Shown: one piece after another, positions 35,381-44,871 of the stretch | Position numbering within the stretch: position 1 is the stretch's first letter | How the letters are laid out: each line of letters starts with the position of its first letter | DNA from: Bacteroidales bacterium | GTDB lineage: Bacteria; Bacteroidota; Bacteroidia; Bacteroidales; UBA932 | NCBI GenBank assembly: GCA_015060245.1 | Contig: SUYU01000007.1 | Location: 62,001-126,000, forward strand | DNA: 64,000 bases | Reading direction: 5' to 3' | Notes under the pieces: generated by a model | Seen by the model: only the letters and a program-made list of their open reading frames with translations | Told to the model about the DNA's origin: nothing | Databases searched by the model: none | Translations under genes and position numbers: made by a program

Positions 35381-37894
35381 CTAGAATTGTTGGCCAATCA
35401 TGAAGTGGAACTGGCTGCCTCCCCTATCGAGTCCCTCATTAGGAACAGGATCAAATCCCCATCCCCAGTCTATTCCGAGCATACCTACTATAGGCAACAT
35501 GACTCTCAAACCTGCACCCACAGAGCGCTTGATTGAAAATGGATTGAAATCCTTGATATCAGCCCAACTGTTACCGCCCTCAAGGAAGACAAGAGCATAA
35601 ATTGTTGATTGCGGCTGCAAAATTACAGGATACCTCAACTCCACTGTAAACTTGTCATAAACATTACCCGCATATGCACCATCTATGATTGGGGTAAGTG
35701 AGTTGTTGGGGTAACCCCTCAAACCAATAATCTCGGAACCATAGGTATTGTAACCGCTCATACCGTCACCACCAAGAATATAACCCTCAAATGGAGAATA
35801 GCCCAAATCCCTGTTGTAATATCCGAGATATCCGAAATTTGCAGATGTCTTTAGCACAAGATCTCCTATAAGTTGGGTGTACAAGGTTGCCTTGAATGTC
35901 CATTTATGGTACTCAATCCATTTGTACCTCTCTTCATCAGACATGCTCTTGTAATCGGTGTCAGATGGTCTGAACAATGAGTAAGGAGGAGTCAACTGAA
36001 GGCCTAACATAAGGTCAGAGCCCTTTCTTGGATAGATTGGCTGGTCTGTAGAGTTTCTGTTCAATGAGACTTTATAACTGAAGTTGTTTGACTTTCCGGT
36101 ATCAAACAGGAAGTTGTAGTTCCAGTTGTTCAGTTTATATGTTTGCCAACTCAACTCATTGTAAAGCACAAAGTAGTTGTCAGGCCATTTCAGACGTGTT
36201 CCTATGCCTACAGCAGCACCGAACACCTCCATATACTCGTCGGTATTCTGATACCAGTAGTATGAGTTTGTCTGCCTTGTGTAGTAAACCGACACATTGA
36301 ATGAGGTAGGTTTCTTTCCAAACAGCCAAGGCTCCATAAAATTGGCAGTCAGCGCTGTATAGTATGTACCGTTTGTCTGGAAACGTATTGAGAGGGTCTG
36401 TCCGTCTCCCAATGGAACCGGTCTCCATGATTTCTTGTCAAATATACGTTTGAACGAGAAGTTGTTGAAACTTACACCTACTGTACCGACAAATGTATTT
36501 CCGCCCCATCCGCCGGAGAGTTCCAACTGGCTGTTCGGTTTCTCAACAAGGTTATATGCAATGTCAACTGTATTGTTTACAGGATTTGGAAGCACACTCC
36601 ATCCCTTCTCCGACATGGCCACCTCCGGATCAAAGTGCCCCATAGAGGAGATCTCCCTCAGTGAACGTTCAAAATCAGACTGGCTGTAGAGGTAACCTGG
36701 ACGTGTAAAGAGCGCCCTCCTGGCAATCTTTTCGTTGGTTACTGTATTACCGTTTATTATGATATTGTTGAATGTTGCCGGTTTGCCCTCAAAAATACGC
36801 ATCTCCACATCAACGGAATCACCCTCAATCTTGACCTCTACCGGCTGAAGGTTAAAGAAGAGGTAGCCGTTGTCGGTATACATCTTCCTTACATCCATAT
36901 GCTGCTGCTTAGGATCACCGAACAGACGTTTCTCCATGGTAACCACATCATAAACGTCACCCTTTCCAATCATCAGCACACTGTTGAGTTGGTCTTCGGT
37001 ATAGATTGAGTTTCCTGTCCAGTTCACATCCCTGAAATAGTACTTTTTACCCTCTTCAAGAGTGAAGTCAATCTGGAGCCTGTCATCAGCCACATAATAT
37101 ATGGTATCCTTTATGATTCTTGCATCACGGTATCCCTGCTCGTTGAAGGCCGAAATAAGGAGGTTCTTGTCATTGGCGTACTCCTCCTCCTTGAACTTCT
37201 TGCTCTTTAGTATATTTCTGAAACTCAAGTCCTTGGTCTTTTTCATCGCCGATGCAAGTTTTGTACTCTTTATATTCTGGTTGCCGGCAAATGTAATGGT
37301 CTGAATCTTTACCTTCGGTCCCTTGTCAATATTGAAAGTCACCTTTACCGCATTCTTTACGAGAGAATCAACCTCTTGAGAAACAGTAACTGACGTCTTG
37401 AGGAATCCCTTCTCCTTAAAATATTTCTTGATTATGTCGGAACTTGATTTAATAACGTAATCCGACAACTCTCCACCCCTTCTGAGTTTTACCCTCTCCA
37501 TAAGGTCGGTCTGCTCACCCTTCTTTACGCCGGCAAATGTCCATCTTGAAACACGCGGACGCTCCTGCAGTTTCAAAAGGAGGAAACAGGTATCCTTCTT
37601 GGGAGACAATGAATCTATTGTAAACTCAATATGGGAGAAGAAACGCTGCGCATAAACCCTCTTCACCACATCTGAAACCACCTCGCTGGGAACAGTAATC
37701 TCCATTCCCTTCTCAAGACCGGTAAAAGAGATAATCTGTTCCGGACTTATGAACTTGGTTCCGGTCACCTTGATATCTCCAATAATGTATTTTTTAGGAT
37801 TGTTATAGTCCACCACAATATCATTTGCATTCTGGGCGTAAAGGCCCAAAGGCAATAACATGACTATAAAAAAGATAGTTCTCAACAATTTCAT
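35381..37894 (-). CDS. bamA: Outer membrane protein assembly factor BamA
   Basis: An 837-residue Omp85 protein. After a signal peptide (TIFFIVMLLPLGLYAQ) five POTRA domains cover about residues 30-430, with repeats such as IKVTGTKFISPEQI and IIINGNTVTNEKIARRAL. The C-terminal 16-stranded barrel starts near 460 (ELSGGWGGNTFVGTVG) and ends in the aromatic residue expected for an outer-membrane barrel (FHFMIGQQF). The family motif VRGY is seen as GLRGYPNN. It inserts and folds outer-membrane proteins. It lies 25 nt after uppS and before the skp-like gene. Confidence 0.96.
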   Translation of the reverse strand: MKLLRTIFFIVMLLPLGLYAQNANDIVVDYNNPKKYIIGDIKVTGTKFISPEQIISFTGLEKGMEITVPSEVVSDVVKRVYAQRFFSHIEFTIDSLSPKKDTCFLLLKLQERPRVSRWTFAGVKKGEQTDLMERVKLRRGGELSDYVIKSSSDIIKKYFKEKGFLKTSVTVSQEVDSLVKNAVKVTFNIDKGPKVKIQTITFAGNQNIKSTKLASAMKKTKDLSFRNILKSKKFKEEEYANDKNLLISAFNEQGYRDARIIKDTIYYVADDRLQIDFTLEEGKKYYFRDVNWTGNSIYTEDQLNSVLMIGKGDVYDVVTMEKRLFGDPKQQHMDVRKMYTDNGYLFFNLQPVEVKIEGDSVDVEMRIFEGKPATFNNIIINGNTVTNEKIARRALFTRPGYLYSQSDFERSLREISSMGHFDPEVAMSEKGWSVLPNPVNNTVDIAYNLVEKPNSQLELSGGWGGNTFVGTVGVSFNNFSFKRIFDKKSWRPVPLGDGQTLSIRFQTNGTYYTALTANFMEPWLFGKKPTSFNVSVYYTRQTNSYYWYQNTDEYMEVFGAAVGIGTRLKWPDNYFVLYNELSWQTYKLNNWNYNFLFDTGKSNNFSYKVSLNRNSTDQPIYPRKGSDLMLGLQLTPPYSLFRPSDTDYKSMSDEERYKWIEYHKWTFKATLYTQLIGDLVLKTSANFGYLGYYNRDLGYSPFEGYILGGDGMSGYNTYGSEIIGLRGYPNNSLTPIIDGAYAGNVYDKFTVELRYPVILQPQSTIYALVFLEGGNSWADIKDFNPFSIKRSVGAGLRVMLPIVGMLGIDWGWGFDPVPNEGLDRGGSQFHFMIGQQF

Positions 37895-37919
37895 TTGAAT
37901 CAGACTCTTTGCTTTAAAA

Positions 37920-38627
37920 TTACTTCACTTTGCCAAATCTTCTGTCCCTGCGGGAAAAAGCCTCAATTGCAGCCTGGAAATGGGGTTTACGAAAATCGGG
38001 CCAAAGTACTTCCGTAAAATAATATTCGGTATATGCCGTTTGCCACAGCATGTAGTTGCTTATTCTCTGCTCTCCACTGGTCCTGACAAGAAGGTCGGGA
38101 TCAGGAATGCCTGCAGTACTCAGATAACTGCTGATGGTATCGGCCGTAATGGGGCGCAGATCATCCTTATTGTCGGCAATATATCTGTTTACAGCCTGCA
38201 ATATATCCCATTTTCCGCTGTAACTCAAAAAGACAATAAGGTCAAGGACTCCATTTTGCTCAGTGAGTTTCATACATTCATCAATCTCACACTTGAGTTT
38301 GTCCGACAGCCTTGAAAAGTCGCCTATTACCCTAAACCTTATACCATTTTTCTGGAAAAGCGGAGTCTCTTCAAGAATAGCCTTGAGCATAAGTTGCATA
38401 AGGCCTTCAACCTCTGCCGCCGGTCTCTCCCAATTCTCCTCCGAGAAGGCAAAGAGGCTCAGATATCTGATTCCCTTTTCCACGGCATACTCCACACATG
38501 CCCTTACGCTGTCTGTTCCGGCCTTGTGTCCAAAAAGGCGCTCCTCACCACGCATTTTTGCCCAACGGCCGTTTCCATCCATAATAATGGTCACGTGTTG
38601 CGGTACTTTAATATCCAATTCCATCAT
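37920..38627 (-). CDS. uppS: Isoprenyl transferase (undecaprenyl diphosphate synthase)
   Basis: A 235-residue cis-prenyltransferase making the lipid carrier for peptidoglycan and O-antigen sugars. The active site IIMDGNGRWAKMRG (catalytic Asp) and FAFSEENWERP are intact, and the C-terminal RTSGEQRISNYMLWQ with YYFTEVLWPDF is standard. Start at 38627 or the next codon (38624). It has a TATATTTG element upstream at 38650-38657, so it may be transcribed separately from nadK. Confidence 0.96.
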   Translation of the reverse strand: MMELDIKVPQHVTIIMDGNGRWAKMRGEERLFGHKAGTDSVRACVEYAVEKGIRYLSLFAFSEENWERPAAEVEGLMQLMLKAILEETPLFQKNGIRFRVIGDFSRLSDKLKCEIDECMKLTEQNGVLDLIVFLSYSGKWDILQAVNRYIADNKDDLRPITADTISSYLSTAGIPDPDLLVRTSGEQRISNYMLWQTAYTEYYFTEVLWPDFRKPHFQAAIEAFSRRDRRFGKVK

Positions 38628-38649
38628 CCAATTTTTGCAGAATAATTTG

Positions 38650-38657
38650 CAAATATA
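38650..38657 (-). promoter_or_regulatory. -7 promoter element for uppS
   Basis: TATATTTG on the minus strand, 23 nt before the uppS start, in the 39-nt gap after nadK. No clear -33 TTTG at standard spacing. Confidence 0.4.
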
Positions 38658-38666
38658 GTAAATTAT

Positions 38667-39557
38667 TTATTTGAGCATATTCCTTTTGTCAACTCCCCAC
38701 AAGAGTTTTTGACTTAAAGCCTCTATGAAACTATTGTTTACCGATATGCTGTTAAGTGAAAAATCCGCTTTGGAAATCATTATGCGGGTCTTCTGCGGCA
38801 AGATTGCAGAGCGGTTGTCGGCAGTAAGAAGAGCATCTTCTCCCCTGGTCACATACGAGAGTTCTATTTTTGAGGTTTCAGGAACAATTATAGGACGCAC
38901 ATTAAGGTTATGCGGCGCAATTGGGGCAATTATGAGCACTTTTGAATCGGGAGTCACTATAGGCCCGCCAATGCTCAAGGAGTATGCAGTTGAGCCGGTA
39001 GCACTGCCTATAAGGATGCCGTCAGCCATATAATTTGGCAGCGGTTTGCCATCTATATAAACGGTAATCTCCAGCATCACGGGGCTCTTGCGCTGAAGGG
39101 TAATCTCATTCAACGCATAAGGGTAAAAGAGATCCGGCAACATATACTCTTCAGACCGGAGGTGGAGCAGTGTTCTCTCTTGAACTGTATAATTTCCCGA
39201 CAGAATCTTGTCAACCCACTCATCATCCTCTCCGGCCCTGGCTGTTGTAAGGAACCCGAGACGGCCAAAATTTATGCCGGCCACCGGTATCCCCCTGTCC
39301 CTTATGAAAGTAAGTGATTCAAGGAAGGTTCCGTCGCCCCCCAAAGAGAGAAAGAGTTCCACATCTGATGGAAGGTCGGAATGTGAAGAGAAGACTCCAC
39401 TCCCGATGAAATTTGCACAAGCCCCCATGATGGCATCATGAATGGGGGCGTAACAATACAACTCCACACCCTCATGCCTGCGCAACTTTTCAAGGAGCAG
39501 AATCAGATTCTGCAGGTCAAGATACTCTGTATTTCGTCCAAAAAGAGCAAGTTTCAT
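38667..39557 (-). CDS. nadK: NAD kinase
   Basis: A 296-residue kinase making NADP from NAD. The GGDGT motif is present (FLSLGGDGTFLESL) along with NFGRLGFL and the family signature DGILIGSATGSTAYSLSIGG. I chose ATG 39557 (MKLALFGR); upstream in-frame starts would add 35 hydrophobic residues translated from the divergent promoter region. It is divergent from pdxJ, 92 nt apart. Confidence 0.96.
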   Translation of the reverse strand: MKLALFGRNTEYLDLQNLILLLEKLRRHEGVELYCYAPIHDAIMGACANFIGSGVFSSHSDLPSDVELFLSLGGDGTFLESLTFIRDRGIPVAGINFGRLGFLTTARAGEDDEWVDKILSGNYTVQERTLLHLRSEEYMLPDLFYPYALNEITLQRKSPVMLEITVYIDGKPLPNYMADGILIGSATGSTAYSLSIGGPIVTPDSKVLIIAPIAPHNLNVRPIIVPETSKIELSYVTRGEDALLTADNRSAILPQKTRIMISKADFSLNSISVNNSFIEALSQKLLWGVDKRNMLK

Positions 39558-39603
39558 AGTAACAAAAATTTGTGCAATATATACAAATTTCGCAAAATAT
39601 ACA

Positions 39604-39611
39604 TACTTTTG
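39604..39611 (+). promoter_or_regulatory. -7 promoter element for pdxJ
   Basis: TACTTTTG fits TAnnTTTG, 38 nt before the pdxJ start, in the divergent nadK-pdxJ gap. A -33 TTTG is not at the standard spacing. Confidence 0.4.
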
Positions 39612-39649
39612 TAATGTGAAAAGGTCCATGACCATTAAACGGAGGAGAA

Positions 39650-40375
39650 ATGACAACAACAAAACTTAGCGTAAACATAAACAAGATTGCAACAATAAGG
39701 AATGCCAGGGGCGGCAATGTACCTGATGTTCTAAAGGCGGCCGTGGATTGTGAGAGATTTGGAGCACAGGGTATCACCGTACACCCCAGACCTGATGAAA
39801 GACATATCAGATACAAGGATGTTATGGATCTCAAGCCTCTCCTTACAACTGAATTCAACATTGAAGGCAACCCGATTGAATCATTTACAGAACTTGTACT
39901 CAAGGCGCAGCCTGCTCAGGTCACTCTTGTGCCTGACGCCGAAAACGTACTCACATCAAATGCAGGATGGGACACAAAGAGGAATAAGGAGTACCTTCAG
40001 AAAATATGCAAGGTATTCAAGGATGCCGGAATAAGGGTTTCAATTTTTGTAGATCCGGTTGTAGAGATGATACAATATGCGGCAGAGACCGGCTGCGACA
40101 GGGTGGAACTCTATACAGAAGCATATGCCCGCAACTATTTTGAAAATAGGGAAAAGGCCATTGAACCATATTTCATGGCGGCACAGGAGGCAGTCAAATG
40201 CGGACTTGGACTTAATGCAGGCCATGATCTGAACCTTGACAACCTAAAATATTTTGCCGAAACCATACCTGGATTGCTTGAGGTATCAATAGGCCATGCA
40301 CTCATTTCTGATGCATTATATATGGGATTGGAGAATACTATTGCGGCTTATCGCAGGGAATTATCTAATTTTTAA
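39650..40375 (+). CDS. pdxJ: Pyridoxine 5'-phosphate synthase
   Basis: A 241-residue TIM-barrel enzyme closing the pyridoxine ring from 3-amino-2-oxopropyl phosphate and deoxyxylulose 5-phosphate. Typical segments are [30 protein letters not shown] and [15 protein letters not shown]. The deoxyxylulose phosphate would come from Dxs encoded at 18304. It is divergent from nadK. Confidence 0.97.
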   Translation: MTTTKLSVNINKIATIRNARGGNVPDVLKAAVDCERFGAQGITVHPRPDERHIRYKDVMDLKPLLTTEFNIEGNPIESFTELVLKAQPAQVTLVPDAENVLTSNAGWDTKRNKEYLQKICKVFKDAGIRVSIFVDPVVEMIQYAAETGCDRVELYTEAYARNYFENREKAIEPYFMAAQEAVKCGLGLNAGHDLNLDNLKYFAETIPGLLEVSIGHALISDALYMGLENTIAAYRRELSNF

Positions 40376-40376
40376 T

Positions 40377-40384
40377 TATATTTG
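40377..40384 (+). promoter_or_regulatory. -7 promoter element before the Skp-like lipoprotein gene
   Basis: TATATTTG lies just after the pdxJ stop and 52 nt before the next start codon. The -33 region is not convincing. Confidence 0.35.
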
Positions 40385-40435
40385 CGCCCTTATTACTGAT
40401 TTTTGGAAAAAATTATAAATTAACAGTTATATAAA

Positions 40436-41032
40436 ATGAAACACACACTATCAGTTTTGGCAGTTTTGGTTGCTGCCACTATGTTTTTTGCCTCATGTAA
40501 TGCAAACACAGGCTCGGCTGTTGCGCAGCAGGCTCCACAATCAAGCGAGACTGCTCCTGCAGGTAGTATCGTTTACTTGCAGATGGACTCTTTGATCAAC
40601 CAGTATGATATGTTCAACGATTTGAAATCTGAGATTGAGGCTAAAGTTCAAGCCATTGATGATGATTTGAGGAAGAAGGGCAATGCTCTTGAGAAGTCAG
40701 TTCAGGATTTTCAGAACAAGTTGAACAAAGGTCTTCTTACAAGATCTCAGGCTGAGACCCAACAGCAGGAGTTGATTGAGAGAGAGCAGTCACTAAGGAA
40801 CCTTACAGCACAGAAACAGATGGAGATGCAGGAAGAAGAGGCTGTTATGATCAGAAAAGTGATGGACGCCATCAAAACTTACCTTGAAGAGTACAACAAG
40901 ACACACAACTATGCGCTTATACTTACCACATCCGCTTCTACAAACACAGTTATTGTAGGCAATCCATCTTTGGACATTACAGCAGATGTTCTTAAAGGTC
41001 TTAACGCAGAGTACATCAAATCAAAAAAATAG
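40436..41032 (+). CDS. OmpH/Skp-like lipoprotein
   Basis: A 198-residue protein with a lipoprotein signal (lipobox FASC, Cys20) followed by a Ser/Ala/Gln-rich linker and a Skp-like fold. A strand (AGSIVYLQMDSLINQYD) leads into a long coiled coil at about 68-130 (RSQAETQQQELIERE), then a C-terminal strand-rich part (NYALILTTSASTNTVIVG). Unlike the soluble Skp-like protein at 34716, it should be membrane-anchored. It probably has a chaperone or envelope-spacing role; function is inferred from family only. The glycosyltransferase gene begins 6 nt later. Confidence 0.88.
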   Translation: MKHTLSVLAVLVAATMFFASCNANTGSAVAQQAPQSSETAPAGSIVYLQMDSLINQYDMFNDLKSEIEAKVQAIDDDLRKKGNALEKSVQDFQNKLNKGLLTRSQAETQQQELIEREQSLRNLTAQKQMEMQEEEAVMIRKVMDAIKTYLEEYNKTHNYALILTTSASTNTVIVGNPSLDITADVLKGLNAEYIKSKK

Positions 41033-41038
41033 AGTAAA

Positions 41039-42157
41039 TTGAGGATTGCAATACTATCTTGTTTTTACCCGTACAGGGGTGGGATTTCACAATTCAACAC
41101 CTGCTTGTTGAATGAGTTGTTAAAGCAACATACTGTAAAGGCTTTTAATTTCAAAAGGCAATACCCCAATTTCCTATTTCCGGGTAAAACTCAATTTGTG
41201 ACTAAAGAGGATAATGCCGTACCAGTGGAGTCTGAGGCTCTATTGGATACGGCAAATCCTTTTTCATACATATCAACTGCCAGAAAGATACGGGAGTGGA
41301 AACCCGACATTCTCATCATGAGATATTGGATGAGTTACTTTGCCCCATCGTTGGGCTACGTTGCAAAACACATGGATAAGAGTTGTAAGGTAATATCAAT
41401 TCTTGACAATGTTGTTCCCCACGAGCCCCGCTTCTTTGACAAGCCTTTTACAAGTTATTTTCTTAAAGGTCAGGATGGATACGTAGTTTTATGCGACGCG
41501 GTTGAAAAGGATCTGCTTGGATTCAGGCCCCAGGCAAGGTTCATCAACACACCCCACCCTCTATATTCACACTTTGGTGAAAAACTCGACAGAGACCACG
41601 CAGAGAAGTTGCTCGGACTCAAACCCGGCAAGAAGAATCTGCTCTTCTTTGGACTCATAAGGGAGTACAAAGGGCTTGACATCCTGCTTGAAGCCTTCTC
41701 GCAACTTGATGAGAGTTACCAGTTGATCATAGCAGGAGAGCCATACGGCAGTTTTGAAAAATACAGCAAACTCATAGAGAGTTCGCCGCTTAAGGAGAAC
41801 ATCTCCATTAATACCAACTATATTCCCGACAATCTGGTAAACCGCTATTTTTCTGCATCCGACGTCTGCGTTCTTCCGTACAGGAGCGCAACACAGAGCG
41901 GAATCAGCGCAGTATCCTACCACTTTGAGATTCCCATGATAACAACAAATGTGGGAGGACTTCAGCAGATGATAGGAGATACCGGCACAGGACTCATCTC
42001 CGACAAGACAGACCCTACAGCAATAGCCTCCAAAATCAGAGGGTACTTCTCAGGCAATGTCAAGGAGGAACTGATTGCAAACATAAAGAGGGAGAAGGAG
42101 AGATTGAGTTGGAGCAACTTCTGCAAAAAACTCATTGATTTTGCAGAAAAGTTGTAG
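41039..42157 (+). CDS. Glycosyltransferase, GT4-like (GT-B fold)
   Basis: A 372-residue glycosyltransferase with two Rossmann-like halves. The N-terminal half opens with ILSCFYPYRGGISQF, and the C-terminal GT1 domain shows LLFFGLIREYKGLDILLEAF and the nucleotide-sugar region PYRSATQSGISAVSYHFEIP. The sugar and acceptor are unknown; a surface-polysaccharide role is possible but no other sugar genes are adjacent. The only workable start is TTG at 41039, 6 nt after the previous stop, which suggests translational coupling. Confidence 0.85.
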   Translation: MRIAILSCFYPYRGGISQFNTCLLNELLKQHTVKAFNFKRQYPNFLFPGKTQFVTKEDNAVPVESEALLDTANPFSYISTARKIREWKPDILIMRYWMSYFAPSLGYVAKHMDKSCKVISILDNVVPHEPRFFDKPFTSYFLKGQDGYVVLCDAVEKDLLGFRPQARFINTPHPLYSHFGEKLDRDHAEKLLGLKPGKKNLLFFGLIREYKGLDILLEAFSQLDESYQLIIAGEPYGSFEKYSKLIESSPLKENISINTNYIPDNLVNRYFSASDVCVLPYRSATQSGISAVSYHFEIPMITTNVGGLQQMIGDTGTGLISDKTDPTAIASKIRGYFSGNVKEELIANIKREKERLSWSNFCKKLIDFAEKL

Positions 42158-42196
42158 TTCTGTCGGGAGAAAAAGATATAACCAAACAAAAAAGAT

Positions 42197-43147
42197 ATGA
42201 AATCTATTACACGTACCGAGTTCGATTTCCCTAAGCAGACAGCCAAATATGTCGGCAAGGTTAGGGATGTTTACACCATAGACAACAAGTATATGGTGAT
42301 GATTGCTACTGACCGCATTTCTGCATTTGATGTTGTCCTTCCAAAGGGTATCCCTTACAAAGGCCAGGTTCTCAACCAGATTGCATCAAAATTCCTTGAC
42401 AGCACTTCTGACATAGTCAAGAACTGGAAGATTGCATCACCTGATCCAATGGTAACCGTAGGCTACAAATGCGATTCTTTACCGGTAGAAATGATTGTAA
42501 GAGGTTATCTTACCGGTAGTTCATGGAGAGCATACAAAGCCGGAGCAAGAGAGATCTGCGGTGTGGCCATTCCTGAGGGAATGAGAGAGCACCAGAAATT
42601 TGAGACTCCAATTGTAACACCTACAACAAAGGCCGAGATTGGTGGCCATGACCAGGACATTTCACGTGAGGAGATTATCAGACAAGGTCTTGTAAAAGAG
42701 GAGATATATGACCAACTTGAGAAAATTTCACTTGCACTATTTGAAAGGGGCAGTCAGATTGCCGCTGAAAGAGGCCTGATTCTTGTTGATACCAAATATG
42801 AGTTTGGCATTAAGGATGGTGAGATTTACCTTATTGACGAGATACACACTCCTGACAGCAGCCGTTACTTCTACAAAGATGGGTATCAGGAGCGCTTTGA
42901 CAAAGGCGAGCAGCAGAAACAACTCTCTAAAGAGTTTGTAAGGGAGTGGCTTATGGAGAACAACTTCAGCGGACAACAGGGACAGCAGGTTCCTGAAATG
43001 ACTGATGAGATTGTAGGCAGCATCTCTGACCGTTACATTGAACTCTACGAAAACATTACAGGCACCTCTTTTGAAAAGGCAGAGTATACCGGTGATGTAT
43101 ATGAAAGGATAGAGTGTAATGTAAAAAACATGTTGGCCAGACTATAA
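42197..43147 (+). CDS. purC: Phosphoribosylaminoimidazole-succinocarboxamide synthase
   Basis: A 316-residue SAICAR synthetase of purine synthesis, joining CAIR and aspartate with [37 protein letters not shown] and the C-terminal [13 protein letters not shown] are intact. Length fits the long form usual in Bacteroidota (about 310 residues rather than about 240). It lies alone among envelope genes rather than in a pur cluster. Confidence 0.97.
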   Translation: MKSITRTEFDFPKQTAKYVGKVRDVYTIDNKYMVMIATDRISAFDVVLPKGIPYKGQVLNQIASKFLDSTSDIVKNWKIASPDPMVTVGYKCDSLPVEMIVRGYLTGSSWRAYKAGAREICGVAIPEGMREHQKFETPIVTPTTKAEIGGHDQDISREEIIRQGLVKEEIYDQLEKISLALFERGSQIAAERGLILVDTKYEFGIKDGEIYLIDEIHTPDSSRYFYKDGYQERFDKGEQQKQLSKEFVREWLMENNFSGQQGQQVPEMTDEIVGSISDRYIELYENITGTSFEKAEYTGDVYERIECNVKNMLARL

Positions 43148-43177
43148 TTGACCAATGATTGCACAATAGTAAAAAAA

Positions 43178-44869
43178 ATGAAAAAATTTTATCTGTTAAT
43201 CCTCATACTGTTTACTTTAGGCAGTGCCTCCGCCCAAAATAGAATTGAACTTTCACAAGAGAAGGTCAAAATTGACGGAAACTACTTCTATGCCCACACT
43301 GTAAAGAAGAAGGAGACCCTATACTCCTTGGGAAAAGCATATGGCGTGACCGTTGATGTAATTGTAAAGAACAATACCTCTTTGGCGACAGGGCTCAAGG
43401 AGGGCGCAGTTGTCTATATTCCGGTTGCGGAACAGGACCAGAGCGTGGCAAACAACCCTAAACAGGCAACAGCAAAACAAAAAAAGTACAAGAGGCATAC
43501 AGTAAAATGGTATGAGGACATAACAGATATATCTGAAAAATATAACGTTCCTGTAGCGGCCATTATGGCTCTCAACAATCTTCCCGACGGAAAACTAAAG
43601 ACCAGACAGGTGCTGCAGATTCCTGATGCCGCCTACATGGCATCATTCACTGCAGATGCTGCTGCAGGCGCTGACCCGTCAGCCGCTATGCAGGATACTC
43701 CTGCAACACCGGCAGATTCAGTTGCAAATGCTGCAGATTCTGTTGGTATAGGGAGTGGCATTGCACTTTCCGGAAGAGGAGAAGTTGTTGGGAGGGAGCA
43801 AGAGAGTCCGCTTGAGATTGCACTTGTACTTCCACTCAACAGCAACACTCCAGAGAGCATAAGCACGAATTTCATGGACTTTTACGCTGGAGCGCTCCTC
43901 GCTGTAAATGATATAAAGGAGCGCAACCTGACTGTAAATGTCTACGACATTGCAGAATACTCTCCGCTGCATACTCTGCTTGATGTACCAGGTTTTGCAA
44001 ACAACACTCTTATCATTGGACCGGCACACTCAAGCAGGCTTAAGGAGGTAGCAGGGTATGCTTCAACCCATGGCATTCCGCTTGTTTCACCTCTGGACAA
44101 CACTGCAGAGCCACTGGTAGAAGAGTGTAAATATATGATTCAGGTTCCCGTCTCTCCACAGTGCCAACTTGAGAATCTTGTTGACCAATTGAATGAGCAA
44201 TATAGGAGAGAACCCGCTCCAGTTCTTCTGATTACCGAGAAGGCCGGAGCAGACGCGGCTTATGCGGCACGTGCAAAGGAACTGCTCGACAGCCTTGCCA
44301 TACCATATCACAACATTTCGTATGGAATTCTGGAGGGACGTACAATAAGCGAAACGCTTGTCTCAATTGTAGATACCTTGAACGGCACTCCCAACCTTGC
44401 ACTCGTTCCATCGAACAGTGAGGCATTTGTAAGTGATGTCGTAAGGAACCTTGACATCTGCCTAAATTATGGCAATACCAAGATGATTGCTTACGGATTG
44501 CCCAAGTGGAGAAACTTTGAAACAATAAATGTGGAACTTTACCACAAACTGAACCTGCACCTGTCGATACCATATTTTGTGGACTATACACATCCCGATG
44601 CCAACAGGTTCCTTCTTGCCTACAGGGCTCTATACAACACAGAACCCTCACCTTATGCTTTTCAGGGATACGACATTACAAAATATTTCGTTGATCTGGC
44701 AAAGAGATACGGCAAGTCATTCATTAACCTTAAGACTTTTGCCCCTGCACAAATGTTGCAGTGCAATTTCAATCTCAAACCTGCAGGAACAGAAAATCAG
44801 GGCATAGTAAATGTTGCCACGAGGAACATCATCTATAACCCTGACTATACCATTACCCTGCAGAGGTGA
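43178..44869 (+). CDS. Secreted LysM protein with a periplasmic-binding-protein-like domain
   Basis: A 563-residue exported protein. A signal peptide (FYLLILILFTLGSASAQ) is followed by two LysM domains (about 38-85, VKKKETLYSLGKAYGV; about 110-155, VKWYEDITDISEKYNV), which bind peptidoglycan. A Ser/Ala/Asp-rich linker leads to a C-terminal domain (about 210-563) that resembles type-1 periplasmic-binding folds and LpoA-like proteins (IALVLPLNSNTPES, PSPYAFQGYDITKYFV). The likely role is cell-wall attachment with a sensing or synthase-activating part. ATG 43178 is chosen over an upstream TTG at 43148, which would spoil the signal peptide. Confidence 0.87.
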   Translation: MKKFYLLILILFTLGSASAQNRIELSQEKVKIDGNYFYAHTVKKKETLYSLGKAYGVTVDVIVKNNTSLATGLKEGAVVYIPVAEQDQSVANNPKQATAKQKKYKRHTVKWYEDITDISEKYNVPVAAIMALNNLPDGKLKTRQVLQIPDAAYMASFTADAAAGADPSAAMQDTPATPADSVANAADSVGIGSGIALSGRGEVVGREQESPLEIALVLPLNSNTPESISTNFMDFYAGALLAVNDIKERNLTVNVYDIAEYSPLHTLLDVPGFANNTLIIGPAHSSRLKEVAGYASTHGIPLVSPLDNTAEPLVEECKYMIQVPVSPQCQLENLVDQLNEQYRREPAPVLLITEKAGADAAYAARAKELLDSLAIPYHNISYGILEGRTISETLVSIVDTLNGTPNLALVPSNSEAFVSDVVRNLDICLNYGNTKMIAYGLPKWRNFETINVELYHKLNLHLSIPYFVDYTHPDANRFLLAYRALYNTEPSPYAFQGYDITKYFVDLAKRYGKSFINLKTFAPAQMLQCNFNLKPAGTENQGIVNVATRNIIYNPDYTITLQR

Positions 44870-44871
44870 TC

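Noticed and set aside
39558..39662. N-terminal extension of NAD kinase by 35 residues.
   Set aside because: The extension is hydrophobic, lies in the divergent promoter region and is not in the family; the ATG at 39557 fits.
43148..43177. TTG start for the LysM protein.
   Set aside because: It would put ten polar residues before the signal peptide; the ATG at 43178 begins MKKFYLL, a normal signal.
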